Shown here: positions 19,010-27,809 of the stretch, one piece after another | Position numbering within the stretch: position 1 is the first letter of the stretch | How the letters are laid out: each line of letters opens with the position of its first letter | NCBI RefSeq assembly: GCF_020510705.1 | Contig: NZ_CP075184.1 | Location: 744,001 to 808,000, forward strand | From: Acidovorax radicis | GTDB taxonomy: Bacteria > Pseudomonadota > Gammaproteobacteria > Burkholderiales > Burkholderiaceae_C | Direction of reading: 5' to 3' | DNA length: 64,000 nt | The notes under the pieces: generated by a model | Databases searched by the model: none | What the model was told of the DNA's origin: nothing | Seen by the model: the letters and a program-made list of their open reading frames with translations, nothing else | Position numbers and translations under genes: made by a program

Positions 19010-19702
19010 ATGCGGCTGTTGCTGGTTGAAGACGATGTGATGGTGGCCAGCGGCATCAAGCTGGGGCTGTCTGACGCGGGCTATGCGGTGGACTGGGTGG
19101 GCAGCGGTGAACGCGCTGAAGAGGTGTTGCGCGCCGAATCATTTGATGCCGCGATCATCGACATCGGCCTGCCGGCCATGGACGGCCTGGAGCTGACCCG
19201 CCGCTTGCGGCGCCCCGACATGGCCAACCCGGCGATGCCGGTGCTGATCTTGACTGCCCGCGACGCCCTGCATGACCGGGTGCAGGGGCTCGACTTGGGG
19301 GCGGACGACTACATGGTCAAGCCCTTTGAGTTGCCCGAGCTGCTGGCACGCCTGCGGGCCCTGCTGCGCCGCTCGCAGGCGGCCACCACGGCGGTGCTGA
19401 GTTTTGGCCCGCTGGAGCTGGACACCGCCGGCCGACGTGCCTGCATCCGCGGCGTGGATGGCGAGTTGGGCATCGACCTGGGGCCGCGCGAGTGGACGGT
19501 GCTGGAATATCTGCTCATCAATGCCCCCAAGCCGGCCAGCAAGGACAAACTCCTGCAGGCGCTGACGGGCTGGGACAAAGAGATCACGCCCAATGCGGTC
19601 GAGGTCTATGTGTCGCGGTTGCGCGGCAAGCTCGAACCCCATGGCGTGGCCTTGCGCTCCATCCGTGGGTTTGGGTATCGGCTGGAACTCCAGACGTCCT
19701 GA
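19010..19702 (+). CDS. OmpR-family response regulator
   Basis: A 230-residue two-component regulator. Receiver domain: RLLLVEDDVMVASGIK, phospho-acceptor Asp at residue 51 (AAIIDIGLPAMDG), LTARD and the conserved Lys in MVKPFELPELLARL. The C-terminal winged-helix DNA-binding domain ends with VEVYVSRLRGKLEPHGVALRSIRGFGYRL. Start supported by GGGAGG at about 18998-19003. It lies 28 bases before a histidine kinase gene, its evident partner; the pair resembles QseBC or TctDE systems. The signal and targets cannot be read from the sequence. Confidence 0.95.
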   Translation: MRLLLVEDDVMVASGIKLGLSDAGYAVDWVGSGERAEEVLRAESFDAAIIDIGLPAMDGLELTRRLRRPDMANPAMPVLILTARDALHDRVQGLDLGADDYMVKPFELPELLARLRALLRRSQAATTAVLSFGPLELDTAGRRACIRGVDGELGIDLGPREWTVLEYLLINAPKPASKDKLLQALTGWDKEITPNAVEVYVSRLRGKLEPHGVALRSIRGFGYRLELQTS

Positions 19703-19729
19703 TTCCGGCACAGCGCGCGCCTATTCGCC

Positions 19730-21223
19730 ATGCTGCATCAAAAGCCCCATGCCCCGCGTTTCGGGTTGCGGGCGATGACCTCCGACCTGCGCACCCGCCT
19801 GCTGTTGATGCTGGTGTTGCCGCTGTGCCTTTTGGCGATGGTGGGCGTGTGGCTGGACTACCGCTCGGCCGATGAGGCGGCGGTGCAGCACGATCAGCGG
19901 CTGCTGCGGCTGATGCCCGCGCTGGCCGATTCGGTGCTGGCGCCGCCCATTCACGACAACGAGCCGCCGTTGCTGCTGCTTGCACCGCCGATCGAGGATT
20001 TTCTGCGGCTGAATGCGGGGTTTTCCGGCTACAGCGTGCGCAATACGGCAGGGCTGCTGCTGCTGGGCGACGAGTGGGTGAATGGCACCGTGCCCACCAC
20101 CCAGGCGCCCGAGTTTCACAGCGTGGAGTATGGGGGCGTGACCTACCGGGTGGCGGTGCAGCGTGGGCGCACTGGCGCTGGCGAGCTGGTGGTGGCCCTG
20201 GCCGATGGCTCCGACCCGCGCCAGAAGTGGGCGCAGCAGCTGCTGCTGCGCGTGCTGCTGCCCAATCTGGTGCTGTTGATGGCAGCGGGGTTTGCCATTC
20301 ATTGGGCCGTGCGCCAGGCGTTCAAACCGCTGGTGGTGCTGGCCGAGGCGGTGGAGCGCCGGTCCCCGCGCGACCTCAGCCCCATTGACGAAGCAGCCTC
20401 GCCCGATGAAGTGCGGCCTCTGGTGCATTCGCTCAACCACTTGTTTGCGCTGGTCAACGCACAGGCCGAAGGACAACGCCGCTTTGTGGCAGACGCCGCG
20501 CACCAGCTGCGCACCCCGTTGGCGGGCCTGCAGGCCCAGGTGGAGGCCTGGGCCATGATGGCGAAGGCGGCGGCTCCCTCGCGCAGCCTGCCGTCAGACT
20601 TTGATAAAAAACAGCCTCCAACCCAAGAGGGACAAGCGCAAGGTGCTATTGTTTTAGGAGTCGATCAGATCGAAAAGCTGCGCAACGCCACCCGTCGCAC
20701 TTCGCAGCTTGCGCATCAGTTGCTGGCACTGTCGCGCGCGGATGCCCGCAGCCTGGACGCACAGCCGCCACAGCGGGTGGACATCAAAGACCTCTGTGAA
20801 TCGCTGCTGGAGACGTTTCTGGATGCGGCCACAGGCAAGGGACTTGATTTGGGGCTGGACATGCAGCCAGTCCACGTCACCGGCCATGGGTGGTTGTTGC
20901 GGGAGTTGTTGTCCAACCTCGTGGACAACGCCATCAGGTACACCCAGCCGGGGGGGGTGGTCACCATCCGCTGCGGCCTGCGCCTTGGGCGAACGGGCCT
21001 GCCCAAGGCCTTTGTCGAGGTCGAAGACGATGGCCCCGGTGTGCCCGAGGACGAGCGCGCGCGTGTGCTGCAGCGCTTTTACCGGGTGCCCGGCGCAGGG
21101 GGCGAAGGCACGGGCCTGGGCTTGGCGATTGCCGACGAGATCACCCGGGTGCATGGCGCAACCCTCACGCTGGACCAGGGCCCCCATGGCCGTGGGCTGT
21201 TGGTGACGGTGCGGTTTGCGTGA
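19730..21223 (+). CDS. Sensor histidine kinase
   Basis: A 497-residue membrane kinase. Transmembrane segments at about residues 21-41 and 171-193 flank a periplasmic sensor region of about 130 residues. The H box FVADAAHQLRTPLAGLQAQVE has the phospho-acceptor His at residue 258. The ATP-binding domain shows LLRELLSNLVDNAIRYTQ (N box), VEDDGPGVPEDERARVLQRFYR and GEGTGLGLAIADEI. The region about 290-311 (SDFDKKQPPTQEG...) between the H box and the next helix is encoded by a dispersed repeat (20600-20660) that reads through in frame, lengthening the dimerisation helix loop. Partner of the preceding regulator. Confidence 0.93.
   Translation: MLHQKPHAPRFGLRAMTSDLRTRLLLMLVLPLCLLAMVGVWLDYRSADEAAVQHDQRLLRLMPALADSVLAPPIHDNEPPLLLLAPPIEDFLRLNAGFSGYSVRNTAGLLLLGDEWVNGTVPTTQAPEFHSVEYGGVTYRVAVQRGRTGAGELVVALADGSDPRQKWAQQLLLRVLLPNLVLLMAAGFAIHWAVRQAFKPLVVLAEAVERRSPRDLSPIDEAASPDEVRPLVHSLNHLFALVNAQAEGQRRFVADAAHQLRTPLAGLQAQVEAWAMMAKAAAPSRSLPSDFDKKQPPTQEGQAQGAIVLGVDQIEKLRNATRRTSQLAHQLLALSRADARSLDAQPPQRVDIKDLCESLLETFLDAATGKGLDLGLDMQPVHVTGHGWLLRELLSNLVDNAIRYTQPGGVVTIRCGLRLGRTGLPKAFVEVEDDGPGVPEDERARVLQRFYRVPGAGGEGTGLGLAIADEITRVHGATLTLDQGPHGRGLLVTVRFA
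20600..20660 (+). repeat. Dispersed repeat, copy inside the histidine kinase gene
   Basis: The stretch from TTTGATAAAAAACAGCCTCC through AAGCGCAAGG to GCTATTGTTTTAGGAG has the layout of a repeat seen at 24853-24915, 32588-32650, 41436-41500 and 60463-60536: AT-rich ends, a CCTC-type block, an AAGCGC core and a final GCTATT-G/A-TTTT. It is much more AT-rich than the gene around it and lies in frame. Confidence 0.65.
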
Positions 21224-21461
21224 TGGCGATGGCGATGGCGATGATGAAGGGGGATCGGGATCGTCTGGCGGGCGGCTGTTCATGCATGGCCCGTGGGTGA
21301 GGCGGCGCGAGCGGCGGCGTGGAAGGTGTTCGCAGGGCGTGTGCGAGAATCATTTCCACACATGACTTACGCCTTTTCGCGGCCCCACGCTGCCCATTCG
21401 GCCGCAATGGGGCGAGCCTGACACCATTGGCCGATGGGCCTTATCGGAACCTTTGCCCTGC

Positions 21462-22124
21462 ATGTCTGACTTTTTGCCCATTCCCGAGCCCGTCCTTCCT
21501 GTCGATGCAACTGAAGCACCGAGTGCGCGCAAACGCCCCAAGCCGGGCGAGCGGCGCGTGCAGATCCTGCAGGCGCTGGCTTCCATGCTGGAGCAGCCGG
21601 GCGCTGAACGCATCACCACGGCGGCATTGGCGGCGCGCCTGTCGGTCAGCGAGGCCGCTCTTTACCGACACTTCGCCAGCAAGGCGCAGATGTTTGAAGG
21701 GCTCATTGATTTCATCGAGCAGACCGTGTTCACCCTGGTCGGCCAGATCACGGGGCGCGACGCGCCCGATCCCGCGCAATCCCCCGAGGTCGGCACCCGC
21801 CAGGCGGCGCGCATTGTGGCTTTGCTATTGCAGTTTGGTGAGCGCAACCCCGGCATGGTGCGGGTGATGGTGGGCGATGCGCTGGTGTTTGAGCATGAGC
21901 GCCTTCAGCAGCGCATGAACCAGTTTTTTGACCGCATCGAGTCCACCCTGCGCCAGTGTCTGCGCGGGGCCTCGGCGGCGTCGGCCACGCCCACGGTGGA
22001 CGCCCAGGTGGCGGCCAGTGTGCTCGCGGCATTTGCTGTGGGACGCCTGCAGCGCTATGCTCGCTCCGGTTTCAAGCGCCAGCCTACCGAACACCTGGAG
22101 GCGAGCCTCGCGCTGATGCTGTAG
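21462..22124 (+). CDS. slmA: Nucleoid occlusion factor SlmA-type TetR regulator
   Basis: SlmA binds chromosomal sites and blocks FtsZ ring assembly over the nucleoid. The 220-residue protein has a Pro-rich N-terminus (PEPVLPVDATEAPSARKRPKPGERR), then the TetR-type HTH ITTAALAARLSVSEAALYRHFASKAQMFEGLIDFIEQTVF, very close to the SlmA consensus including ALYRHFxSKxxMFEGLI. The ATG at 21462 is preferred to a TTG at 21453. It commonly sits near argB in this group of bacteria, which fits the present position three genes downstream. Confidence 0.85.
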   Translation: MSDFLPIPEPVLPVDATEAPSARKRPKPGERRVQILQALASMLEQPGAERITTAALAARLSVSEAALYRHFASKAQMFEGLIDFIEQTVFTLVGQITGRDAPDPAQSPEVGTRQAARIVALLLQFGERNPGMVRVMVGDALVFEHERLQQRMNQFFDRIESTLRQCLRGASAASATPTVDAQVAASVLAAFAVGRLQRYARSGFKRQPTEHLEASLALML

Positions 22125-22261
22125 GCCGCTGCATGGATGCCGCAGCTGTGTCTGTGGGCATCGGTAAATACCCGGGGTGACGCGGCGGCGACACACCTTT
22201 GAGCGCCGCTCCCTATTTTTTTGGAGGGATTTGGCTGGGCGCTGAATTTGTTGCAGAATAG

Positions 22262-22275
22262 AACGAACGTTCGTT
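22262..22275. promoter_or_regulatory. Perfect TetR-type operator palindrome upstream of the TetR gene
   Basis: AACGAACGTTCGTT, a perfect 14-bp palindrome 14 bases before the chosen start of the adjacent TetR gene, is the classic position for an autoregulatory operator. The sequence following it (TTTATTTT) and the palindrome itself resemble the reverse complement of a site at 54475-54488. Confidence 0.7.
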
Positions 22276-22289
22276 TTTATTTTGCACGC

Positions 22290-23027
22290 ATGCCCTCCCT
22301 CCCCGAATCCAGCACCATTACCCGCATTCCGCGCTCCCGCAGTGGCACCGGGCGTGCGATGCAAAAAGGCCAGCAGACCAAGGCCGTCATTGTCGAGGCC
22401 GCGCTGGGCCTGGCCACCCACATTGGGCTGGAGGGCCTGTCCATCGGGGCGCTGGCCGACGTCACCGGCATGAGCAAGTCGGGCGTATTTGCGCACTTCG
22501 GCTCACGCGAAGAGCTGCAGATTTCGGTGGTTCGCGAATACCACGCCCGCTTCGAGCAAGAGGTGTTCTACCCCGCGATGTCTGTGCCGCGTGGCGTGGC
22601 GCGCCTTTCTGCGCTGTTCGACAACTGGATGAAACGCACCTCCATCGAAATCGACTCGGGCTGCATCTACATCAGTGGTGCGGTGGAGTTTGACGACCGC
22701 ACCGGCCCCGTGCGCGATGCGCTGGCCAGCTCGGTGCTGACCTGGCACGCCGCAATGCGCCGCGCCATCGAGCAGTGCAAGGAGCTGGGCGAATTGCGCG
22801 CCGACACGAATGAAGAGCAGATGCTTTTTGAAATCCACGGCCTCATCCTCGCGCTGCATTACGAAGCGCGTTTTCTGCAAACCCCCGGCTCCATGGGCCG
22901 TGCGGTGCAGGGCTTTCACAACATCCTGGCGCGCTACAGCGCCGAGACGCTAACCGCCGCTGCAGCGGCCCCTGCGGCCACCAAGCGCCGCAAAGTTTCC
23001 AACCAAACCACCACATCCAAGGAGTAA
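22290..23027 (+). CDS. TetR family transcriptional regulator
   Basis: A 245-residue regulator with an N-terminal HTH (QQTKAVIVEAALGLATHIG, then LSIGALADVTGMSKSGVFAHFGSREELQ, about residues 27-80 from this start) and a helical ligand-binding domain. The operator palindrome at 22262-22275 implies autorepression. An alternative start at 22359 would begin right at the HTH; neither has a clear ribosome-binding site. The gene is followed after 4 bases by an acyl-CoA dehydrogenase and a beta-oxidation run, so an acyl-CoA ligand is likely. A related palindrome before the substrate-binding protein gene at 54.4 kb suggests a distant target. Confidence 0.9.
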   Translation: MPSLPESSTITRIPRSRSGTGRAMQKGQQTKAVIVEAALGLATHIGLEGLSIGALADVTGMSKSGVFAHFGSREELQISVVREYHARFEQEVFYPAMSVPRGVARLSALFDNWMKRTSIEIDSGCIYISGAVEFDDRTGPVRDALASSVLTWHAAMRRAIEQCKELGELRADTNEEQMLFEIHGLILALHYEARFLQTPGSMGRAVQGFHNILARYSAETLTAAAAAPAATKRRKVSNQTTTSKE

Positions 23028-23031
23028 ACCC

Positions 23032-24828
23032 ATGCCTACCTATACGCCGCCCCTGCGCGACATGCAATTCGTCATGCACGAAGTGCTCAAGGTCAGCGAT
23101 GAATTCAAGGCCCTGCCGGCCCACGCCGAAGTGGATGTGGACACCATCAACGCCGTGATCGAAGAGGCTGGCAAGTTCGCAGCCGAAGTCGCTTTCCCGC
23201 TCAACATCAGCGGCGACACCGAAGGCTGCGTGCTGGACAAGGCCACCCACGAAGTGAAGACCCCCACCGGCTTCAAGGACGCCTACGCCAAGTATGTCGA
23301 AGGCGGCTGGGCCGCGCTCTCCTGCGATACCGCCTACGGCGGCCAGGGCCTGCCTTTCGTGCTGAACCAGTGCCTGTACGAGATGATGAACTCGGCCAAC
23401 CAGGCCTGGACCATGTACCCCGGCCTGAGCCACGGCGCCTATGAAGCCCTGCATGCCCACGGCACCGACGAGCAAAAGGCCCTGTACCTGCCCAAGCTCA
23501 CCAGCGGCGAGTGGACCGGCACCATGTGCCTGACCGAACCCCATTGCGGCACCGACCTGGGCCTGTTGCGCACCAAGGCCGAGCCGCTGCCCGATGGCAC
23601 CTACAAGCTCACCGGCAACAAGATTTTCATCAGTGCCGGTGAACACGACATGGCCACCAACATCGTGCACCTGGTGCTGGCCCGCCTGCCCGACGCACCC
23701 AAGGGCAGCAAGGGCATCAGCCTGTTCGTCGTGCCCAAGTTCAACATCAAGGCCGACGGATCGCTGGGCGAGCGCAACCCCATCTTCTGCACGGGCCTGG
23801 AGCACAAGATGGGCATCCACGGCAACGCCACCGCGCAGATCGCCATCGACGGCGCCATCGGCACCCTGGTGGGCCAGCCCAACAAGGGCCTGGCCGCCAT
23901 GTTCGTGATGATGAACGCCGCCCGCCTGGGCGTGGGCAACCAGTCGCTGGGCCTGACCGAAGTGGCTTACCAGAACGCGCTGGCCTACGCCAAGGACCGC
24001 ATCCAGATGCGCAGTCTGTCGGGTACCAAAGCCAAGGACAAGGAAGCCGACCCCATCATCGTGCACCCCGACGTGCGCAAGATGCTGCTCACCGCCAAGG
24101 CCTATGCCGAAGGGGGCCGCGCGCTGCAGATCTTCTGCACGCTGCTGCTCGACAAGGAACACAACCACCCCGATGAAAAGGTGCGCAAGGATTCAGGCGA
24201 ACTGGTGGCGCTGCTGACGCCCATCGTCAAGGCCTTCATCACCGACAACGGCCACATTGCCACCAACGCCTGCATGCAGGTCTTCGGCGGCCATGGCTTC
24301 ATCAAGGAATGGGGCATGGAGCAGTACGTGCGCGACAACCGCATCAACATGATCTATGAAGGCACCAACACCATCCAGTCGCTGGACCTGCTGGGCCGCA
24401 AGATCCTGGGCAACAACGGTGCCACGCTGCGCAAGTTTGGCAAGCTGGTGGGGGCCCTGGTGGAAGAAGAAGGCGTGAACGAGAAGATGGCCGAGTTCAT
24501 CAACCCCGTCGCCTACCTGGCCGACCAGATGACCAAGTTCACCACCGAGATCGGCTTCAAGGGCCTGCAGAACCCCGACGAAGTGGGCGCTGCCGCCGTG
24601 GACTACCTGCGCGTGGCCGGCCACCTGGTGTTTGGCTACCTGTTCGCCCGCATGGCCCAGGTCGCGCTGCGCGAAATCGCTGCAGGCAACACCGACCCGT
24701 TCTATGGCGCCAAGCTGCAGACAGCCCGCTTCTACTTCGCCAAGCTGTTCCCTGAGACCGCGACGCTGATGCGCACCGCACGCGCAGGCAGCAAGGTGCT
24801 GATGGACACCAATCTGGCCCTGGCCTGA
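23032..24828 (+). CDS. Acyl-CoA dehydrogenase with C-terminal extension (about 600 aa class)
   Basis: FAD enzyme that oxidises an acyl-CoA to the trans-2-enoyl-CoA. The 598 residues match the long ACAD class related to DmdC and 3-methylmercaptopropionyl-CoA dehydrogenase. Motifs: CLTEPHCGTDLGLLRTKA (FAD and substrate loop), KIFISAGEHDM, MMNAARLGVGNQSLG, and MEQYVRDNRINMIYEGTNTIQSLDLLGRKIL containing the catalytic-base region (YEGT). An additional helical C-terminal domain of about 130 residues follows. It starts 4 bases after the TetR gene, so the two are one transcription unit, and it precedes other beta-oxidation genes. Confidence 0.94.
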   Translation: MPTYTPPLRDMQFVMHEVLKVSDEFKALPAHAEVDVDTINAVIEEAGKFAAEVAFPLNISGDTEGCVLDKATHEVKTPTGFKDAYAKYVEGGWAALSCDTAYGGQGLPFVLNQCLYEMMNSANQAWTMYPGLSHGAYEALHAHGTDEQKALYLPKLTSGEWTGTMCLTEPHCGTDLGLLRTKAEPLPDGTYKLTGNKIFISAGEHDMATNIVHLVLARLPDAPKGSKGISLFVVPKFNIKADGSLGERNPIFCTGLEHKMGIHGNATAQIAIDGAIGTLVGQPNKGLAAMFVMMNAARLGVGNQSLGLTEVAYQNALAYAKDRIQMRSLSGTKAKDKEADPIIVHPDVRKMLLTAKAYAEGGRALQIFCTLLLDKEHNHPDEKVRKDSGELVALLTPIVKAFITDNGHIATNACMQVFGGHGFIKEWGMEQYVRDNRINMIYEGTNTIQSLDLLGRKILGNNGATLRKFGKLVGALVEEEGVNEKMAEFINPVAYLADQMTKFTTEIGFKGLQNPDEVGAAAVDYLRVAGHLVFGYLFARMAQVALREIAAGNTDPFYGAKLQTARFYFAKLFPETATLMRTARAGSKVLMDTNLALA

Positions 24829-24852
24829 TTGCCGCTACTCAGCGGACGCCGG

Positions 24853-24915
24853 ATTTCAAGCCTTTTTGCCATGGAGCGTATATGTATAAAGCGGTAACAG
24901 CTATTGTTTTTGTAG
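24853..24915 (+). repeat. Dispersed repeat overlapping the start of the DUF2147 gene
   Basis: Runs from TTTCAAGCCTTTTTGCC through ATAAAGCGGTAACAGCTATT to GTTTTTGTAGC. It has the same order of blocks as the copies at 20600, 32588, 41436 (reverse) and 60463. The start codon (24882) and first eleven or so codons of the downstream gene fall inside it. Confidence 0.65.
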
Positions 24916-25316
24916 CGGCTTCGGTGCCCGCCTGGGCGCAGATGACGCCCGAGGGCCTGTGGCGCAACATCGACGACAAGACCGGTGAGGCCAAGGCAGA
25001 AATCCGCATCCGCGACAACGGCAGCGGCCTGAACGGCGTGCTCGAAAAGCGTCTGGCCAAGGACGCCAAGCCCGAGGACCTGTGCAAGGAATGCAGCGAT
25101 GACCGCAAGGACAAGCCGCTGCTGGGCCTGGAGATCATCCGTGGCGCCAAGAAGGCTGAAGGCAAAGAGGTGTGGGAGGGCGGCAAGATTCTCGACCCCG
25201 AGAACGGTCGCAACTACACGCTGCGCATGACGCCTGTCGAGGGCGGCAAGAAGCTCGAAGTGCGCGGCTCCATCGGCCCCTTTGGGCGCACCCAGACCTG
25301 GATCCGGGTCCAGTAA
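24882..25316 (+). CDS. DUF2147 domain secreted protein
   Basis: A 144-residue exported protein of unknown function. Signal peptide MYKAVTAIVFVAASVPAWA-Q (cleavage about residue 20), then a DUF2147 domain: GLWRNIDDKTGEAKAEIRI, CKECSDDRKDKPLLGLEIIRG, GGKILDPENGRNYTLRM and KLEVRGSIGPFGRTQTWIRV. The family is widespread in proteobacteria and usually annotated only by its DUF. The first part of the signal peptide is encoded by a copy of a dispersed repeat. It sits between two beta-oxidation genes, but nothing in it suggests a catabolic role. Confidence 0.9.
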   Translation: MYKAVTAIVFVAASVPAWAQMTPEGLWRNIDDKTGEAKAEIRIRDNGSGLNGVLEKRLAKDAKPEDLCKECSDDRKDKPLLGLEIIRGAKKAEGKEVWEGGKILDPENGRNYTLRMTPVEGGKKLEVRGSIGPFGRTQTWIRVQ

Positions 25317-25409
25317 CGACGACAACACCGTGTGCGCCGAGCGCTGGCACGGCACACACAACAACGAGGGCAGGGCGCCAGCCGCTGCCGCCCTTCTGGA
25401 GAAATACCG

Positions 25410-27809
25410 ATGTCAAGATTCCAAGTGAAGAAAGTCGCCGTGCTCGGCGCGGGCGTGATGGGCGCGCAGATTGCTGCGCACCTGGTCAACGTCAAGGTGC
25501 CCGTGGTGCTGTTCGACCTGCCGGCCAAAGAGGGCCCCAAGAACGGCATCGTCACCCGTGCCATTGACAACCTCAAGAAGCTCAAGCCCGCCCCACTGGG
25601 TGTGGCCGACGATGCCGCGCTGATTGGCCAGGCCAACTACGAAGAGCATCTGGAGCAACTGCGCGACTGTGACCTCATCATCGAGGCCATCGCCGAGCGC
25701 ATGGACTGGAAGCTCGACCTCTACAAGAAGATCGCGCCTTTCGTCGCGCCGCACGCCATCGTGGCATCCAACACCTCGGGCCTGTCGATCACCAAGCTCA
25801 GCGAAGCGCTGCCCGAGAACATCAAGCCGCGCTTTTGCGGCATCCACTTCTTCAACCCCCCGCGCTACATGACGTTGGTGGAGTTGATCAACACCCCCAC
25901 CACCGCCCCCGAGGTGCTCGACCAGCTCGAAGCCTTCGTCACCAGCGGCCTGGGCAAAGGCGTGGTGCGCGCACACGACACGCCCAACTTCATCGCCAAC
26001 CGCGTTGGCATCGCCGGCATGCTGGCCACGATGAAGGAAGTCGAGAACTTCGGCCTGACCTTCGACGTGGTGGATGACCTCACGGGCAAGAAGCTCGGCC
26101 GCGCATCGAGCGGCACCTTCCGCACCGCCGACGTGGTGGGCCTCGACACCATGGCCCACGTCATCAAGACGCTGCAGGACAACCTGGACGAGAACAGCGA
26201 CCCGTTCTACGCCAGCTTTGAAACGCCCGCCGTGCTGAAAAAGCTGCTGGAGCTGGGCAACCTGGGCCAGAAGGCCAAGGCCGGTTTCTATAAGAAGGTT
26301 GGCCGCGATGTGCTGCGCTTTGACCTGGAATCCGAAGAGTACGTGCCCGGCGGCCAGAAGGCCGACGAGGTGTATGGCCGCATGCTCAAGAAGCCCGCTG
26401 CCGAGCGCCTGAAGCTGCTGCGCAACGCCGAGGGCGCGCAAGGCCAGTTTCTCTGGGCCATTTTGCGCAACAGCTTTCACTACGCCGCTGTGCACCTGGG
26501 CACCATTGCGGACAACGCCCGCGACGTGGACCAGGCCATGCGCTGGGGCTTCGGCATGAAGCAAGGCCCCTTTGAGCTGTGGCAAGAGGCGGGCTGGCTC
26601 GACGTGGCGAAGATGATCCAGGAAGACATCGATGCCGGCAAGGCGCTCAGCAAGGCGCCGCTGCCCGAGTGGGTGTTCAAGGGCCCCGTGGCCGAAGCCG
26701 GTGGCGTGCACACCGCACAAGGCTCATGGAGCGCATCTGCTAATAAATTCATAGCGCGTCGCGCTTTGCCCGTCTACGCCAAGCAGCATTTCCCCGAGAA
26801 ACTGCTGGGTGAAACGCTGCCTGACTTCACGACCGCAGGCAAGACGCTGCACGAAGACGATGCGATCCGCCTGTGGACGCTGGATGACGAAGTCGTCATT
26901 GCCAGCATCAAGACCAAGATGCACGCCATCAGCCCCGACGTGGCCGAAGGCCTGGCGATGGCGGTGGACATCGCCGAGAAGGACTACAAGGCCGTGGTGG
27001 TCTGGTCGGGCGACGAGCCCTTCAGCGCCGGTGCCGACCTGCAGGCCATGCTGCCCGCGTTCATGATCGCGGGCGTCAGCGCCATCGAAGGCGCCGAGCA
27101 AGAGCTGCAGAACACCATGCTGCGCATCCGCTATGCCAACGTGCCCGTGGTCTCGGCCGTGCGCGGCCTGGCTTTGGGCGGTGGGTGTGAGCTGGCCGTG
27201 CACTCGGCCCGCCGCGTGGTGCACATGGAAAGCTACATCGGCCTCGTCGAAGTGGGCGTGGGCCTGGTGCCCGGCGCGGGCGGCCTGACCTACATCGCCC
27301 GCCGTGCGGCCGAGAACGCCGCCCCCTCCACGGGCAAGGACATCCTGCCCTTCCTGACCGAAGGCTTCACCGCCGCCGCCATGGCCAAGGTGGGCACCAG
27401 CGCGCTCGAATCGCGCAAGCTGGGCTACCTGCTCGACAGCGACGTCATCGTGCCGCACAAGGACGAGCTGCTGTACGTGGCCATCAACGAAGCCAAGGCC
27501 CTGGCCAACGGCGGCTGGCGCGCCCCGCACAAGCGCCTGTTCCCGGTGGCGGGCCGCAGCGGCATTGCCACCATCAAGGGCTCGCTGGTCAATATGAAGG
27601 ACGGCGGCTTCATCAGCCAGCACGACTTCCACATCGCCAGCCTGATTGCGGAAGTGGTGTGCGGCGGCGACGTGGACGCCGGCACGCTGGTGAGCGAGGA
27701 GTACCTGATGACGCTGGAGCGCAAGGCGTTCTGCGCGCTCATCGAGCACCCCAAGACGCAAGAGCGCATCCTGGGCATGCTGTCTACCGGCAAACCGGTA
27801 CGCAACTGA
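25410..27809 (+). CDS. Bifunctional 3-hydroxyacyl-CoA dehydrogenase/enoyl-CoA hydratase (FadN-type order)
   Basis: Catalyses hydration of enoyl-CoA and NAD-dependent oxidation of 3-hydroxyacyl-CoA. The 799-residue protein has the dehydrogenase first: VAVLGAGVMGAQIAAHLV (NAD fold), IIEAIAERMDWKLDLY, SNTSGLSI and FCGIHFFNPPRYMTLVELI. The crotonase domain is at the C-terminus: FSAGADLQAML, ALGGGCELAVHSARRVVHMESYIGLVEVGVGLVPGAGGL. This order is the reverse of classic FadB and matches FadN-type enzymes. A linker at about 440-450 (SASANKFIARRALP) is AT-rich and may contain a partial dispersed repeat. Start at 25410 is supported by CTGGAG upstream. Its stop overlaps the next start. Confidence 0.94.
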   Translation: MSRFQVKKVAVLGAGVMGAQIAAHLVNVKVPVVLFDLPAKEGPKNGIVTRAIDNLKKLKPAPLGVADDAALIGQANYEEHLEQLRDCDLIIEAIAERMDWKLDLYKKIAPFVAPHAIVASNTSGLSITKLSEALPENIKPRFCGIHFFNPPRYMTLVELINTPTTAPEVLDQLEAFVTSGLGKGVVRAHDTPNFIANRVGIAGMLATMKEVENFGLTFDVVDDLTGKKLGRASSGTFRTADVVGLDTMAHVIKTLQDNLDENSDPFYASFETPAVLKKLLELGNLGQKAKAGFYKKVGRDVLRFDLESEEYVPGGQKADEVYGRMLKKPAAERLKLLRNAEGAQGQFLWAILRNSFHYAAVHLGTIADNARDVDQAMRWGFGMKQGPFELWQEAGWLDVAKMIQEDIDAGKALSKAPLPEWVFKGPVAEAGGVHTAQGSWSASANKFIARRALPVYAKQHFPEKLLGETLPDFTTAGKTLHEDDAIRLWTLDDEVVIASIKTKMHAISPDVAEGLAMAVDIAEKDYKAVVVWSGDEPFSAGADLQAMLPAFMIAGVSAIEGAEQELQNTMLRIRYANVPVVSAVRGLALGGGCELAVHSARRVVHMESYIGLVEVGVGLVPGAGGLTYIARRAAENAAPSTGKDILPFLTEGFTAAAMAKVGTSALESRKLGYLLDSDVIVPHKDELLYVAINEAKALANGGWRAPHKRLFPVAGRSGIATIKGSLVNMKDGGFISQHDFHIASLIAEVVCGGDVDAGTLVSEEYLMTLERKAFCALIEHPKTQERILGMLSTGKPVRN

